NCBI GenBank assembly: GCA_937883755.1
Contig: CAKZYA010000060.1
Span: 1 to 64,000, forward strand
Direction of reading: 5' to 3'
DNA: 64,000 nt
DNA from: an uncultured Flammeovirgaceae bacterium
GTDB taxonomy: Bacteria > Bacteroidota > Bacteroidia > Cytophagales > Cyclobacteriaceae
Positions within the stretch are counted from its first letter, which is position 1. Every line of letters starts with the position of its first letter. The translations under genes were made by a program, and so were the position numbers. Shown one piece after another: positions 46,501 through 55,180 of this stretch. The notes under the pieces were generated by a model. The model was not told the DNA's origin, did not search any database, and was given only the letters and a program-made list of their open reading frames with translations.

Positions 46501-49500
46501 CTGGAGATTGCGCTGTCGGCTGGTAAGCACTCTTTTAATACCTCTGATAATATTTGTTTGGAGGACATTCACTTCGACAAAGCCTTTTTCTTGCCAGAAG
46601 ATGGACAGAAGCTGAAAGCCCGACTAGAAATCACAAGTGAAGAAGGCGAGTATTGCCTCTACAGTCGGGAAAATGAAGCTAGTGATTGGACACGACACTC
46701 TTGGGGGAAAATCAACCGATTTGACTCGATTCCTCGCCCCGATGCAGTGAAGGTAATGCCCCTGATAGATGCTGTAGAGAATAAGCTCTCCATACCGGAC
46801 TTTTACGTTGGGTTGAAAGATGCAGGTCTGAACTACGGTGATGCATTTCGCCGCATTCAGAAGATATGGGTGAAGGGCAAAGAGATCCTATCGGCGGTTA
46901 GTCTAAGCCAACAAACTCTTCACGGATTGGATCAGTACACGATGCATCCTGCTCTACTAGATGCTTGTTTGCATACTATTTTTGCAGCTCGTGAAAATAC
47001 AGAAGATAATCCGAGAGGTATTTATCTACCAGTACATATTCAACGCTATCAGGTCTTTGCACAACCCGAGGGGCAGGTTTGGACGTACGTGAATATCACT
47101 GAAGCAAGTGATGATTATCTTAAGGGTAATTACCAGATTTTAGATAAAGAAGGAAATCTAGTAGCTGTCATTGAAGGGTTGACTTGTAAGTATATTCAGG
47201 GTTCACGTGGCGAACATCAAAATAGCCTGTACGAAGGGCTTTTTGAGTATCGCTGGGAGCTCCTAGAGAATGAGGAAATTATCGAGAACAGCAGTGATCC
47301 TATCGATAACGATGCTTATTATTTGATTTTCTCTGACCAGCAAGGGGTGGCTAATAAAATGGTAGAACGGTTGCAGAATGAGGATATACCCTTTGTTCAA
47401 GTGTTGAAAGGTGCCACGTTTGAAGAAATACACAAAACGGTTTATCAGGTAGATCCGGTCAACGAAGTGCATGTTGAGCAATTATTTGATGCCCTTCAAG
47501 ATCGTGGACTAACTGTGGGGCGCATGTTGTACCTGTGGGGAGTAGATGCGCTCTTGGCCGAAGGTGAAGGTAGCATTCACTTTGAAGATCAGCAGAATCA
47601 GTTGATAGAAAGCACGATGAATGTATTGAGAGTGGTTGATCAGAAGAATCTCAAGGCTAGCCTGATGATGGTTACGCAAAATGCTGATAGCGTGGCAGGC
47701 GACTCTCATGCAGTGAATTATACGCAAGCAGCTCTCTATGGTATGGGGCGAGTCTTGATAAATGAAAATCCTTATATTCCTGTACAGATCGTTGATGTGA
47801 GTCATAGTTTTGATGAGTATGAGCAGAATATAGTATTTACTGAGTTTGTCGAGAATAGAATTCCGCATACTGAATTAGCACTTCGTGGTTCACAAGTATT
47901 TTCTAGAATACTTCAAAAAGTAGATGAAAAATCAGCTAGTGATGAAACATCTCGTCAGGTAATGGCTACTGGGTTGGCTTTTGAGGCGAGTGATGATCGC
48001 AACGACGAGGAAAATAAAATCATTTTCAAAGAAGTCATTCAAACTGAACTGCTGGAAGATGAAGTGCTTATAGATGTACAAGCGACTAGCATCAACTATC
48101 AGGACGACTCGGAAGGTGCTAATCTGTATAGTCGCTCTTGCGTTGGAATTGTTCGGCAAGTTGGGAATAGTGTAACAGGCTTTGAAAAAAATGATACAGT
48201 AATTGCTTGGGGAGAACAAGCTCTAACCGGACGTTTTACTGCCAAAACAAATCAATTTATCAAAAAACCGAGTGGAATTACCAGTAGTCAGGCGGCTCAT
48301 CTGGCGAGCGACTACGTGACTGCTTGGTATGCACTACAAGAACTTGCCCAAATCGAGAAGGAAGATTGGGTATTGATTCATACTCATCAGTGGGATGTGG
48401 CTCTGGCAGCTATCCAAGTAGCCCGTCATGTGGGTGCTAAGGTGATAGCAACTACAGCTAGTGAGGCTCGTAAGCAATTTTTGAGTAAGATAGCGGTTAC
48501 CCATGTACTTGATGAGCAAAATACTAACTTTCAAACTCAGGTACTAGAGTTGACTAATGGCGTAGGAGTGCAAGCTGTTTTTAATACGTTGCCTTCTGAT
48601 ATTGGGGCAGTACGCAGTGTAAAAAGTCTAGCTTCTTTTGGTAGCTATCTAGAGATTAACCTTCACAGAAAGTCAGGTGGTAATCCCCTAAATCAGGCGG
48701 AAAATGTAGCGCAGTTCTTCGTTAACAGTGAGCACCTGATGCAGCAGAGGCCAGACAAGGTGCAAAAGATAATGCAGAAAATTGTAGCTCAGATAGAATC
48801 AGAAGAGTTAGCAGCCCCGATGGTTCAGTCGTATAGTGTATCTTCCTTAGCTGAAACTTTGGAAGAGTATGAGCGTCCAGATAGGATAAAGAGTCTAGGC
48901 GTTTCACTGCATAAAGATGAAATTACGGTTCAAGCACCTAACTCTTTAAAGCTATCGGCTCAGGCTACTTATCTAATTACCGGCGGTGCTAGCGGCTTCG
49001 GTCTGGAGATGGCCAAATGGCTCGTCTCGAAGGGAGCGAAGACATTAGTTTTGTTGAGCCGCAGTGGATATAAGTCTGACTATGATCGAGAAGTGGCAGC
49101 GAGTTTGCAGGCTCAGGGCGTGGATATCTACCCTTTTAAGTTGGATATCACAGACTTGGTGGATATGACGAAAGTGGTTGACTACATTCAACAACATTTG
49201 CCACCGCTAAGAGGTATTGTGCATAGTGCTGCCATGCTGGATGACCAGCCTATCGCTAAAATGAGTCATGAATTGTTTATGAAGGTATTCCGGCCAAAAG
49301 CCATCGGTGCATGGAATCTGCATGAATCTACCAAGGAAGTTCCGCTAGATTTCTTTCTGATGTTTTCTTCTATTTCAGCTGTTTTTGGATTCCCCGGACA
49401 AACCAACTATTCCGCAGCAAATAACTTCTTAGATAAACTAGCTGCCTATCGGCAATCTCAAGGTATGGCTGGTTCTGCTATCAACTTAGGAGTACTTGAT

Positions 49501-50271
49501 GACTACGCTGGTATGTCGAAAGAGGGAGGACGTTTAATTCAAGCTTTAATTAATCAAGGCTGGGAACTACTGAGTCTGGATGAAGTGACCAGCATGATAG
49601 AGAATGTGCTGCTGCACAAGCCAGTATCCCGAATGGCCGCTTATCTGGATTGGGGAAGATTTAGAGATTTCTACTATAATTTAAAAGACGATTCGCGGTT
49701 TGCTCATTTAATGAAAGCCGAAGCAGAAGCAGCCAACCAAGGTGATCAGGGACTCGTAGATCAGCTTAAGTCAGCTTCTGAAGGGGATAAACATCAAATC
49801 TTGGAAGAAAAGCTAGCGGAAGCGCTGGCAAAAATTCTGGGAGTTTCTCGCGAGAAGATTGAGACCACAATCCCGATCACTCAAATCGGATTAGACTCAT
49901 TAATGCTTAACCAACTCCGTAACTGGATACAACAAAAGCTAGAGATTAATTTTCCTTTGATGAAGATCGCCAAAGGGCCTAGCATCAATGAACTTTCCGT
50001 ACAGCTCATTGATGATTTGAATGGGGAGAAAAAGGCAGTAGATGTATCTACCGATTCGTCAGGAATTGCCCAGGAAGAAGATATTGAAGTGTATAATGAG
50101 TGGCTTGTTCGTAAGAAAGATGTATCTCAGAGTGAGGTACAGTATCGTATCTTCTGTATTCACCCGGTGGGAGCAGGGGCTTCTATGTTTAGTCACTTTA
50201 TCTACAACCCACCAAAAGGTGCAGAGGTATTAGCTTTCCAACTGCCAGGGCGGGAAAACCGTAGCGATTAA
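43585..50271 (+). CDS. Single-module type I polyketide synthase, thioesterase interrupted
   Basis: A 2228-residue megasynthase. Domains in order: KS about 30-455 (C202, H338, H378 complete); AT about 555-870 (S656 in GHSIG; PFHSH suggests malonyl-CoA); DH about 950-1210 (H959 in HxxxGxxxxP, D1126); a KR structural half and an ER-like region about 1480-1790 lacking the glycine-rich NADPH motif; KR about 1795-1985 (TGGASGFG; LDD, usually the B-type stereochemistry mark; Ser-Tyr-Asn complete); ACP with S2105 in GLDSL; the first third of a TE from about 2190. The frame ends at TAA 50269, followed by another in-frame TAA at 50275, while homology resumes in the same frame. With no loading domain it is likely iterative. 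The product cannot be named; a polyene-like chain is inferred from active KR/DH and defective ER. Confidence 0.93.
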   Translation: MLNSTASSQGLPVSSASGSDPSSPNHSSDPIAIVGIGCRFPGDVNSPDAFWQLLSNGKNAITDVPTDRWNLAKFYDPDVNKAGKIKNRKGGFIKDVDHFDPEFFSIFPAEAQRIDPQQRLLLEVTYQALEDAGMRLEDVSGEKVGVYTGLFMSDYWDIQSSSEQRESVSPHVAMGASRTGAANRVSYVFNLKGPSLTLDTACSSSLVGVHLACQSIWTGESKMALAGGVNVMLRPESSIIMSKGNFLSPDGYCKTYDSRANGYVRSEGCGVVVLKPLSQALEDKDSVYAVILGSAVNQDGHTEDGFTVPSLTSQVDMLKTAYKKAGVDPKEVAYIEAHGTGTPVGDPIETNAFGEVIGKDRTEEQKCLVGSVKTNIGHTEAAAGVAGLIKLALVLKNGKVPQNLHFETPNPKIPFDQYRLKVPTELTELASDNKPLIGGVNSFGAGGTNAHVVLRSFNSQEVHSSDSRQEVESSEVDLFTVSAQSKEALRDNVTRYIEFLESTTSSLADICYTTGARRSVLDYRLSVACRTKTELKEKLTAFLEDETRAGMYFQKAKRDHKPKLGFIFSGQGPQWFAMGQELLESSPIFREVVERIDRHFRKLAHWSLLEEMTRDEKTSRVSETRIAQPAIMAVQIGLTEIWKSWGVTPEGCVGHSIGEVAAAYTSGALTLEEAVEVIYHRSRGQHRATDKGKMLAAALTVEEAREAIAGVEDVVSIAAINGPAMLTLSGDAEPLERIAEQLEKKDIFHRFLRVNVPFHSHHMEPLKEELIESLSHLVTGRAQIPLYSTVTGKQEDGLHLVSEYWYQNVREPVYFTDALAQMADDGFDTFIEIAPHPVLTIGASDLLKSKNIKNAFIVPSLRRKEDEALIMKGSLGMLYTQGYSINWLELMKDCNAIKLPAYAWQHQRYWFEMDTSGKDRTEAPLHPFLAQETVSSVNTNHRIWEVSLGTNLFPYLQDHKVDGTIVFPGTGHLEIALSAGKHSFNTSDNICLEDIHFDKAFFLPEDGQKLKARLEITSEEGEYCLYSRENEASDWTRHSWGKINRFDSIPRPDAVKVMPLIDAVENKLSIPDFYVGLKDAGLNYGDAFRRIQKIWVKGKEILSAVSLSQQTLHGLDQYTMHPALLDACLHTIFAARENTEDNPRGIYLPVHIQRYQVFAQPEGQVWTYVNITEASDDYLKGNYQILDKEGNLVAVIEGLTCKYIQGSRGEHQNSLYEGLFEYRWELLENEEIIENSSDPIDNDAYYLIFSDQQGVANKMVERLQNEDIPFVQVLKGATFEEIHKTVYQVDPVNEVHVEQLFDALQDRGLTVGRMLYLWGVDALLAEGEGSIHFEDQQNQLIESTMNVLRVVDQKNLKASLMMVTQNADSVAGDSHAVNYTQAALYGMGRVLINENPYIPVQIVDVSHSFDEYEQNIVFTEFVENRIPHTELALRGSQVFSRILQKVDEKSASDETSRQVMATGLAFEASDDRNDEENKIIFKEVIQTELLEDEVLIDVQATSINYQDDSEGANLYSRSCVGIVRQVGNSVTGFEKNDTVIAWGEQALTGRFTAKTNQFIKKPSGITSSQAAHLASDYVTAWYALQELAQIEKEDWVLIHTHQWDVALAAIQVARHVGAKVIATTASEARKQFLSKIAVTHVLDEQNTNFQTQVLELTNGVGVQAVFNTLPSDIGAVRSVKSLASFGSYLEINLHRKSGGNPLNQAENVAQFFVNSEHLMQQRPDKVQKIMQKIVAQIESEELAAPMVQSYSVSSLAETLEEYERPDRIKSLGVSLHKDEITVQAPNSLKLSAQATYLITGGASGFGLEMAKWLVSKGAKTLVLLSRSGYKSDYDREVAASLQAQGVDIYPFKLDITDLVDMTKVVDYIQQHLPPLRGIVHSAAMLDDQPIAKMSHELFMKVFRPKAIGAWNLHESTKEVPLDFFLMFSSISAVFGFPGQTNYSAANNFLDKLAAYRQSQGMAGSAINLGVLDDYAGMSKEGGRLIQALINQGWELLSLDEVTSMIENVLLHKPVSRMAAYLDWGRFRDFYYNLKDDSRFAHLMKAEAEAANQGDQGLVDQLKSASEGDKHQILEEKLAEALAKILGVSREKIETTIPITQIGLDSLMLNQLRNWIQQKLEINFPLMKIAKGPSINELSVQLIDDLNGEKKAVDVSTDSSGIAQEEDIEVYNEWLVRKKDVSQSEVQYRIFCIHPVGAGASMFSHFIYNPPKGAEVLAFQLPGRENRSD

Positions 50272-50283
50272 CCTTAATATGAA

Positions 50284-50850
50284 GTGGTTTCGGTTCTGGT
50301 TCATGATTTGGCGGAGGCAATGGAACCCTTGTTGGATAAGCCTTTTGTTATCTTCGGTCATAGTTTTGGCGGTATGGTAGGGTACGAGCTGATCCGACAT
50401 CTGAAAAAGAGCCGAGGTAAAAGTCCTGCTCGTCTTTTCATTTCTGGTACCATTGCTCCTCAGCTCACTAAAAAGTGGAAGGAACGAGATGTTATTAGTG
50501 AAACGGCTATCCTAGCTAACTCTGAAGAGCGTTTGCTTTCGCTGATGTCATATATTGATGATATTGAGTTCTTGAAAAAAATCCTGCCAGTAATGCGTAA
50601 GGACATGGCAATGATTATGAATTACGTGTATCAGCCAAATGGCAAACTGGAGATACCCATCACGGCTTTTGCAGCTAATAAAGATGAGGTGGTTTACCCG
50701 AACGAGGTAGAACAGTGGAAAGAGCAAACGCTTAATTCCTTTTCTTTAGAAGTATTAGAAGGCGATCACTGGTTCCTCAGTCGCAATCAAGACATAGTAT
50801 CTCAGCGATTGTCAGAAGCTATTGAGCAAACTTCATCTTCTACTATATAA
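50284..50850 (+). pseudogene. Remainder of the PKS thioesterase, in frame after two stop codons
   Basis: This stretch is in the same frame as the PKS and continues its type II-like thioesterase: the nucleophile Ser in FGHSFGG, the Asp in AANKDEVV and the His in EGDHWFL are all here, while the oxyanion-hole half (HPVGAGASMF) and GRENR lie before the stops. Spacing from GRENR to the next helix matches uninterrupted thioesterases, with the TAA codons standing where family members usually have Glu and Leu. It might be made separately from GTG 50284 or ATG 50320, reached by readthrough, or dead. A terminator follows ten bases after the stop. Confidence 0.7.
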
Positions 50851-50859
50851 CTAGATAGC

Positions 50860-50900
50860 ATACTCAGAGAAAGTATTTGCTTTCTCTGAGTATCGTTTTT
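50860..50900 (+). terminator. Strong intrinsic terminator after the PKS/TE
   Basis: ATACTCAGAGAAAG (50860-50873) and CTTTCTCTGAGTAT (50880-50893) form a perfect 14-base stem with loop TATTTG, followed by CGTTTTT. This is the clearest terminator in the window and ends the PKS transcript after the TE remainder. Its position suggests the TE remainder was part of the original transcription unit. Confidence 0.88.
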
Positions 50901-50938
50901 AAGCAATAGTATTTTCAACCATTTAATATACTTTTATT

Positions 50939-51556
50939 ATGAATCTATTAAAGTTAGGAGTTAACCCTACCATGTCGCCCTATTTGCAGCGCAAAACAGT
51001 CCTCAATAACCAGATGGCAATTATGTGTTTCTGGATTGGGTTTATTTACGTGTTTTTTCTTTACGTCCATTATCCAGCATTGGCAATTTATCCTACGTTG
51101 CTGTTTATAATTTCAGCTTTTGTTTTGCTACTGAATCATCTGCGGTATGTACATCTTGCCCGATTTATCAATTCGTTTCAGATGATAACTCTGGCAACAC
51201 TTTTTCATGCATCTATCATTCAACAAGGGCAGGATTTGTTAGTGTCATTCTTTTGTACTCAACTGGCTATGACTCTGATCCCCTGGGTACTCTATGACTG
51301 GAGAGAAAAAGGTACTATGCTGGTATCGTTAGCTATCTGCTACGGTTTAGTAATTAGTCAGCAATTGTTAAATGCCGCTATTGAAGTGCCAGTAGACGTT
51401 ACGTTCTTTCGGGAAAGCTATTTAAATCCTATGACGTATGGTTGCGCGATCTTCATCCAAATTGCCTGTATACTTTGGCTGAAGTCTGATAAACCACAAT
51501 CATCAGCTGTAGAAGATGAGGTGATCAATGCTGAAGTGGAGAAGGTATTAAACTAG
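50939..51556 (+). CDS. Six-helix membrane protein, related to the N-terminus of the GAF protein
   Basis: A 205-residue protein with about six membrane helices and no catalytic domain. Several segments parallel the membrane part of the gene at 52828: an early YLQ-R, a (Y/F)P-x-x-AI(Y/F)P helix start, a TLIP(W/F)V(L/V)(Y/F)D segment and REKG/KEKG. It looks like a stand-alone copy of the same membrane module. It lies five bases before the phosphopantetheinyl transferase gene and after the PKS terminator, so those two form their own unit. Function unknown; a sensor or partner of the GAF protein is inference. Confidence 0.75.
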   Translation: MNLLKLGVNPTMSPYLQRKTVLNNQMAIMCFWIGFIYVFFLYVHYPALAIYPTLLFIISAFVLLLNHLRYVHLARFINSFQMITLATLFHASIIQQGQDLLVSFFCTQLAMTLIPWVLYDWREKGTMLVSLAICYGLVISQQLLNAAIEVPVDVTFFRESYLNPMTYGCAIFIQIACILWLKSDKPQSSAVEDEVINAEVEKVLN

Positions 51557-51561
51557 CTAAT

Positions 51562-52356
51562 GTGTCTACTAATACATCATTACCAAAGAAGCAGTCAGTT
51601 GAGTTACAGGCTGCTTCTTTTTTTAACACTAATCCTCGTGATTATGTGAAAACTATTCCCCTAGAGCGACCCGGCTGGGTCGGAAAAGCGTACTGGGGAG
51701 TATCCCAATTAAACTATATGTCTTTGTTAAAATATAAGCATACTTATCTTCATTCTGGTGAAGAGAAGATGTTTGCAAAATTCCGCTTTCAAAGACGAAA
51801 AGAGCAGTTTTTACGTGGGCGGTATGCTGCCAAAAGAGCACTTGCATTATCTATACCCTCAGTTAAGTCTAATGATATCGCTATAAAACCAGGCGTATTT
51901 CAGCAACCTATTGTGAGGTCGCCAATAGTTGATGGTTTGAGCGTGAGTATAGCACACTCCGGAAGCCGAGCCGATAGTCTATGGTTCCCGCGGGAACATC
52001 CTATGGCTATTGATGTAGAACTACTCCGATCAGATAACCCTGAGGCTATTCGTTCTCAGTTAACCAATAGAGAATATAGATTGAAGCAAAGGATAGGTGA
52101 GGATGATGTTTATTTTTTTACTCGACTATGGACAATTAAGGAAGCTCTCTCGAAAGTTTTAATGACCGGACTAACCACTTCACTAGCGATTTATGAAGTA
52201 GAAGACCTCATTAGGAGAGATGGTTTTGTTCAGGGTTCATTCACTCATTTTGAGCAATACCAAGCCGTTTCAATCGTGCATGATATGTATATGTGCTCCT
52301 TGGTATTACCTAAGAATACAAATTGCTTTTCGGTGAACTGGTGGCTACCTAAGTAA
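51562..52356 (+). CDS. 4'-phosphopantetheinyl transferase (Sfp/AcpT superfamily)
   Basis: A 264-residue enzyme expected to move phosphopantetheine from CoA onto the conserved Ser of carrier proteins. Family marks are FLRGRYAAKRAL (about 83-94), LSVSIAHSG (about 126-134), the Mg2+ pair D151/E153 in AIDVELL, and WTIKEALSK (190-198). GTG at 51562 is the likely start. Its place two genes after the PKS makes the PKS ACP (S2105) the obvious substrate. The N-terminal 60 residues are an extension of unknown role. Confidence 0.9.
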   Translation: MSTNTSLPKKQSVELQAASFFNTNPRDYVKTIPLERPGWVGKAYWGVSQLNYMSLLKYKHTYLHSGEEKMFAKFRFQRRKEQFLRGRYAAKRALALSIPSVKSNDIAIKPGVFQQPIVRSPIVDGLSVSIAHSGSRADSLWFPREHPMAIDVELLRSDNPEAIRSQLTNREYRLKQRIGEDDVYFFTRLWTIKEALSKVLMTGLTTSLAIYEVEDLIRRDGFVQGSFTHFEQYQAVSIVHDMYMCSLVLPKNTNCFSVNWWLPK

Positions 52357-52827
52357 TCCCTTACTATTTATAGGTGTTTTCACTTACCTCATCAGAAGTG
52401 TATTCAAGTTCACAAATGAGTGGTGTGAGCTGTGATAAGATAGGCTACTGAGCAAGATTATAATTAACTAGATATAATTTACTCATATTTAGTATAACCT
52501 TGCAAGTCAACAGGAAACGAAATTATTGATAAACAAGTAAATTTTTTAAACGTTACCAAATACTATTCTTGTAATAAGAAAAGAAACTCTGTTGTAATTA
52601 AATGTTAAAATATTGTAAAGTAGAAAAACGCACTGATAAGTATAAAATTTCATGCGCAGGAAGAGTATTTAGAAGAGATGATGAAAAACGTATATGAGTA
52701 GTAAGTTAGATTGCCTCTCTATATAACTTACATAGTACCATCGTCGCTAGTTTTGCTTTGAAATCATAGATACCTTTAGATTAATTTGTGAAAGAATCGA
52801 CAACTTCAATTCCACAAATTAAGTACT
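52357..52827. other. AT-rich spacer before the GAF protein gene
   Basis: 471 bases without a convincing reading frame. The only signal I can point to is the -7-like box at 52748. No strong hairpin follows the transferase gene. Confidence 0.5.
52748..52755 (+). promoter_or_regulatory. Candidate -7 box for the GAF protein gene
   Basis: TAGTTTTG matches TAnnTTTG exactly, about 72 bases before the ATG at 52828. No good -33 partner is seen, so the call is tentative. Confidence 0.35.
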
Positions 52828-54237
52828 ATGTCTAGAGAATCGAATGCTACTGTTTCTACCTCTTTAATTTCTAGAATAATTAATGCTGGAAGCCAACATG
52901 ATCTTCCAGAATATTTACAGAAAAGAGTACGCCCAACAAACATTGTGTGTTTATTGATAGTGTTTGTGCTATCAATTCCTTTTGTCATCATTTCATTAGT
53001 TTACTTCCCCTGGATGGCTATTTTTCCTGCTGGTGGGGGACTAGTACCTTTATTGGTATTATACATAAATTATCGAGGTGGGATTTATTATTCTAGAGTA
53101 ATTTTACCCTTACTATGCTTATTGTTAGCCTCTTTGTATAACGCATACTTTAGTACATCTATTTTCGACTCAGTGCTTCCAGTTTATATGGTAGAGCTTA
53201 GTTTTACACTAATTCCATTTGTAGTCTTTGATTTAAAGGAGAAAGGATATTTAATTTTCTGTGCTATATTTTCCTTTTTTATTATACTGGTTTTTCCATC
53301 AACTTGGCATTTACTCGATATGGGGTACGAAGGTACAATCTTACGTACAGGATGGGTTTCAATTGTTACTATGATATTAGCGGTTAGCGCCCAGCTAGGT
53401 ACTATCCTAGGCTTAGCCGTGCTTAATCGCCAATCTGAAGAAGAAAGTAATCAATCTCGGGTGGAAGCTGAGAAACGCAACCAGACATTACTGGAGAAAC
53501 AGGAAGAGAATGCACAAAAAACCAAAGAACTGGAAGCAGCTCAAGCGGAAGAGAAGAAGCGGCAATGGGCCGCTGATGGCATTGCTCAAATCTCGGAGAT
53601 TGTCCGGAAATCTAGCGGTAACGAAGACATCTTTGATCTACTGATTGCCGCTACAGTCAAATATACCAAGGCTAATCAGGGAGGGATGTTCGTGGTTGAC
53701 CGCATTGATGAAAATAATAAAACCATCGAGTTAGCGGCCTGTTACGCCTACGAACGAAAGAAATTCATTGAGAAAACGATTACGCCCGGTGAGGGGCTGG
53801 TCGGACAAGCGTTTTTGGAGAAAGAACCATTGTATTTTACTGAAATCCCCGAAAATTACGTGAAGATTACTTCTGGACTGGGGAAAGCAACTCCTACTTC
53901 GTTATTAATTGTTCCAATGAAGGTAAATGAGGCTGTAGAGGGAATTCTGGAAATAGCGAGTTTCCAAACCTTTGAAGAGTATGAAATTACATTTTTCCAA
54001 AATCTGGGCGAGGTGATTGCTTCATTTATCCAGAATGAACGGATTATGCAGCAAACTAGACAGCTTTTAGCTCAAGCACAGGAACAGTCAGAAGAGATGC
54101 GGGCACAGGAAGAAGAAATGCGGCAGAACATGGAGGAGTTACAAGCTACTCAGGAAGAAATGCACCGTAAAGAAAAAGAGTATCAAGGTAAAATTAAGAA
54201 GCTTGAGCAAAAACTGACGGCGAATGCAGTAAGCTGA
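52828..54237 (+). CDS. Membrane GAF-domain signalling protein with coiled coils
   Basis: A 469-residue protein: about six membrane helices (35-205), a Glu/Gln-rich coiled coil (about 208-250), a GAF domain (about 262-405: IFDLLIAATVKYTKANQGGMFVVDR, TPGEGLVGQAFLEKEPLYF, LIVPMKVNEAVEGILEIAS) and a long C-terminal coiled coil with EEMRQNMEELQATQEEMHRKE, as in Bacteroidota GAF-PAS sensors. No kinase, phosphatase or cyclase domain follows, so it must signal through partners. The membrane part resembles the small protein at 50939. Its ligand is unknown; linkage to the polyketide is suggested only by position. Confidence 0.85.
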   Translation: MSRESNATVSTSLISRIINAGSQHDLPEYLQKRVRPTNIVCLLIVFVLSIPFVIISLVYFPWMAIFPAGGGLVPLLVLYINYRGGIYYSRVILPLLCLLLASLYNAYFSTSIFDSVLPVYMVELSFTLIPFVVFDLKEKGYLIFCAIFSFFIILVFPSTWHLLDMGYEGTILRTGWVSIVTMILAVSAQLGTILGLAVLNRQSEEESNQSRVEAEKRNQTLLEKQEENAQKTKELEAAQAEEKKRQWAADGIAQISEIVRKSSGNEDIFDLLIAATVKYTKANQGGMFVVDRIDENNKTIELAACYAYERKKFIEKTITPGEGLVGQAFLEKEPLYFTEIPENYVKITSGLGKATPTSLLIVPMKVNEAVEGILEIASFQTFEEYEITFFQNLGEVIASFIQNERIMQQTRQLLAQAQEQSEEMRAQEEEMRQNMEELQATQEEMHRKEKEYQGKIKKLEQKLTANAVS

Positions 54238-54258
54238 TACGTCCATCCTTGATCTCGT

Positions 54259-55059
54259 TTATCCTACTGAAAGTTGGATAAAGTAACCGCTATGTTTTCT
54301 AATATTGAAAACTCGTCCATCTCCCAATAACCAGTACTGGCCGCGAATTCCGGTGAGTCTGCTTGTAATTTCAGGTTGTTTATCTAGAGATATACTTTTT
54401 ACTTTTTTGGGATAGTTCAGCACCGGATACACCACTTCAGTAATTGGCGTGTTGGGCGTATAATACTCCTCAAATTCTTGTGGGAGAAGTTCTCGCACAC
54501 TTTGTTGAAACGATGCTAAGTTCAATTCATCATTAGTTTCATTTCTCAACATGTTGCGCCAGTTAGTTTTATCTGTAAAGTGGGCTTTTAGAGCCACTTC
54601 AATAGCTCCCGCAAGGTAGCGGTAAGGCACTGTCGCAATAGGTACAGCTTTCCAGGCACCCTGATCAATCCACCGGGTAGGAACCTGCGTACTGCGGGTC
54701 ACTCCTACTTTAATAACATCAGTTTGAGCCAGGTATACGATGTGGGGTTGAAGATGATGCTCTTTTTCCCAGTCTGGGTTCCGACCTTCGCCTAGATGGG
54801 CTCGGCAAAGCTCCGGGCGAATAATACACTCCGAGTTTTGGGGAGATTTCATAAAGCAGGGATAGCAAAATCCCTGGCTGAATGATTTTTTCGTTAAACG
54901 CCCGCAATTGATACAGTTGATTTGTCCCTCGAACCTAAGCCTGATTTCTCGGCCTATGAGTTCATTTACTAGTAATGCCTCCTCATTTAGATGAAGCGTA
55001 TACTGAACTGGCGAGGCCAAATTTGTATTCATTTTTCGAAGGTTCCCTTCGTAGGTCAT
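54259..55059 (-). CDS. DUF2797 protein with zinc-ribbon-like Cys pairs
   Basis: A 266-residue protein when started at the ATG at 55059 (MTYEGNLRKMN, the usual DUF2797 opening). Two Cys pairs, CINC and CYPC, lie in the first 75 residues and suggest a zinc site. Later segments HIVYLAQTDVIKVGVTRSTQVPTRWIDQGA and IEVALKAHFTDKTNWR match DUF2797; the family resembles GIY-YIG-like nuclease folds in its V-YLA...KVGVT strand pair, but activity is unproven. It is convergent with the GAF gene, 21 bases apart. Confidence 0.85.
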   Translation of the reverse strand: MTYEGNLRKMNTNLASPVQYTLHLNEEALLVNELIGREIRLRFEGQINCINCGRLTKKSFSQGFCYPCFMKSPQNSECIIRPELCRAHLGEGRNPDWEKEHHLQPHIVYLAQTDVIKVGVTRSTQVPTRWIDQGAWKAVPIATVPYRYLAGAIEVALKAHFTDKTNWRNMLRNETNDELNLASFQQSVRELLPQEFEEYYTPNTPITEVVYPVLNYPKKVKSISLDKQPEITSRLTGIRGQYWLLGDGRVFNIRKHSGYFIQLSVG

Positions 55060-55180
55060 ACCAATAGTAAAAAATTGATGGAAAGCTTGATGGCTGCCCA
55101 AAGTAGGAAATAATTTATAAAGACTACGGAAAAGATTTCAGCAGATTTTATCTTGTAGCAATAAATTAAATCAGAAAGAT

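Noticed and set aside
50266-50283. Recoding of TAA as an amino acid in the PKS
   Set aside because: All other genes here end normally at TAA, TAG or TGA, so general reassignment is excluded; local readthrough remains possible but unsupported.
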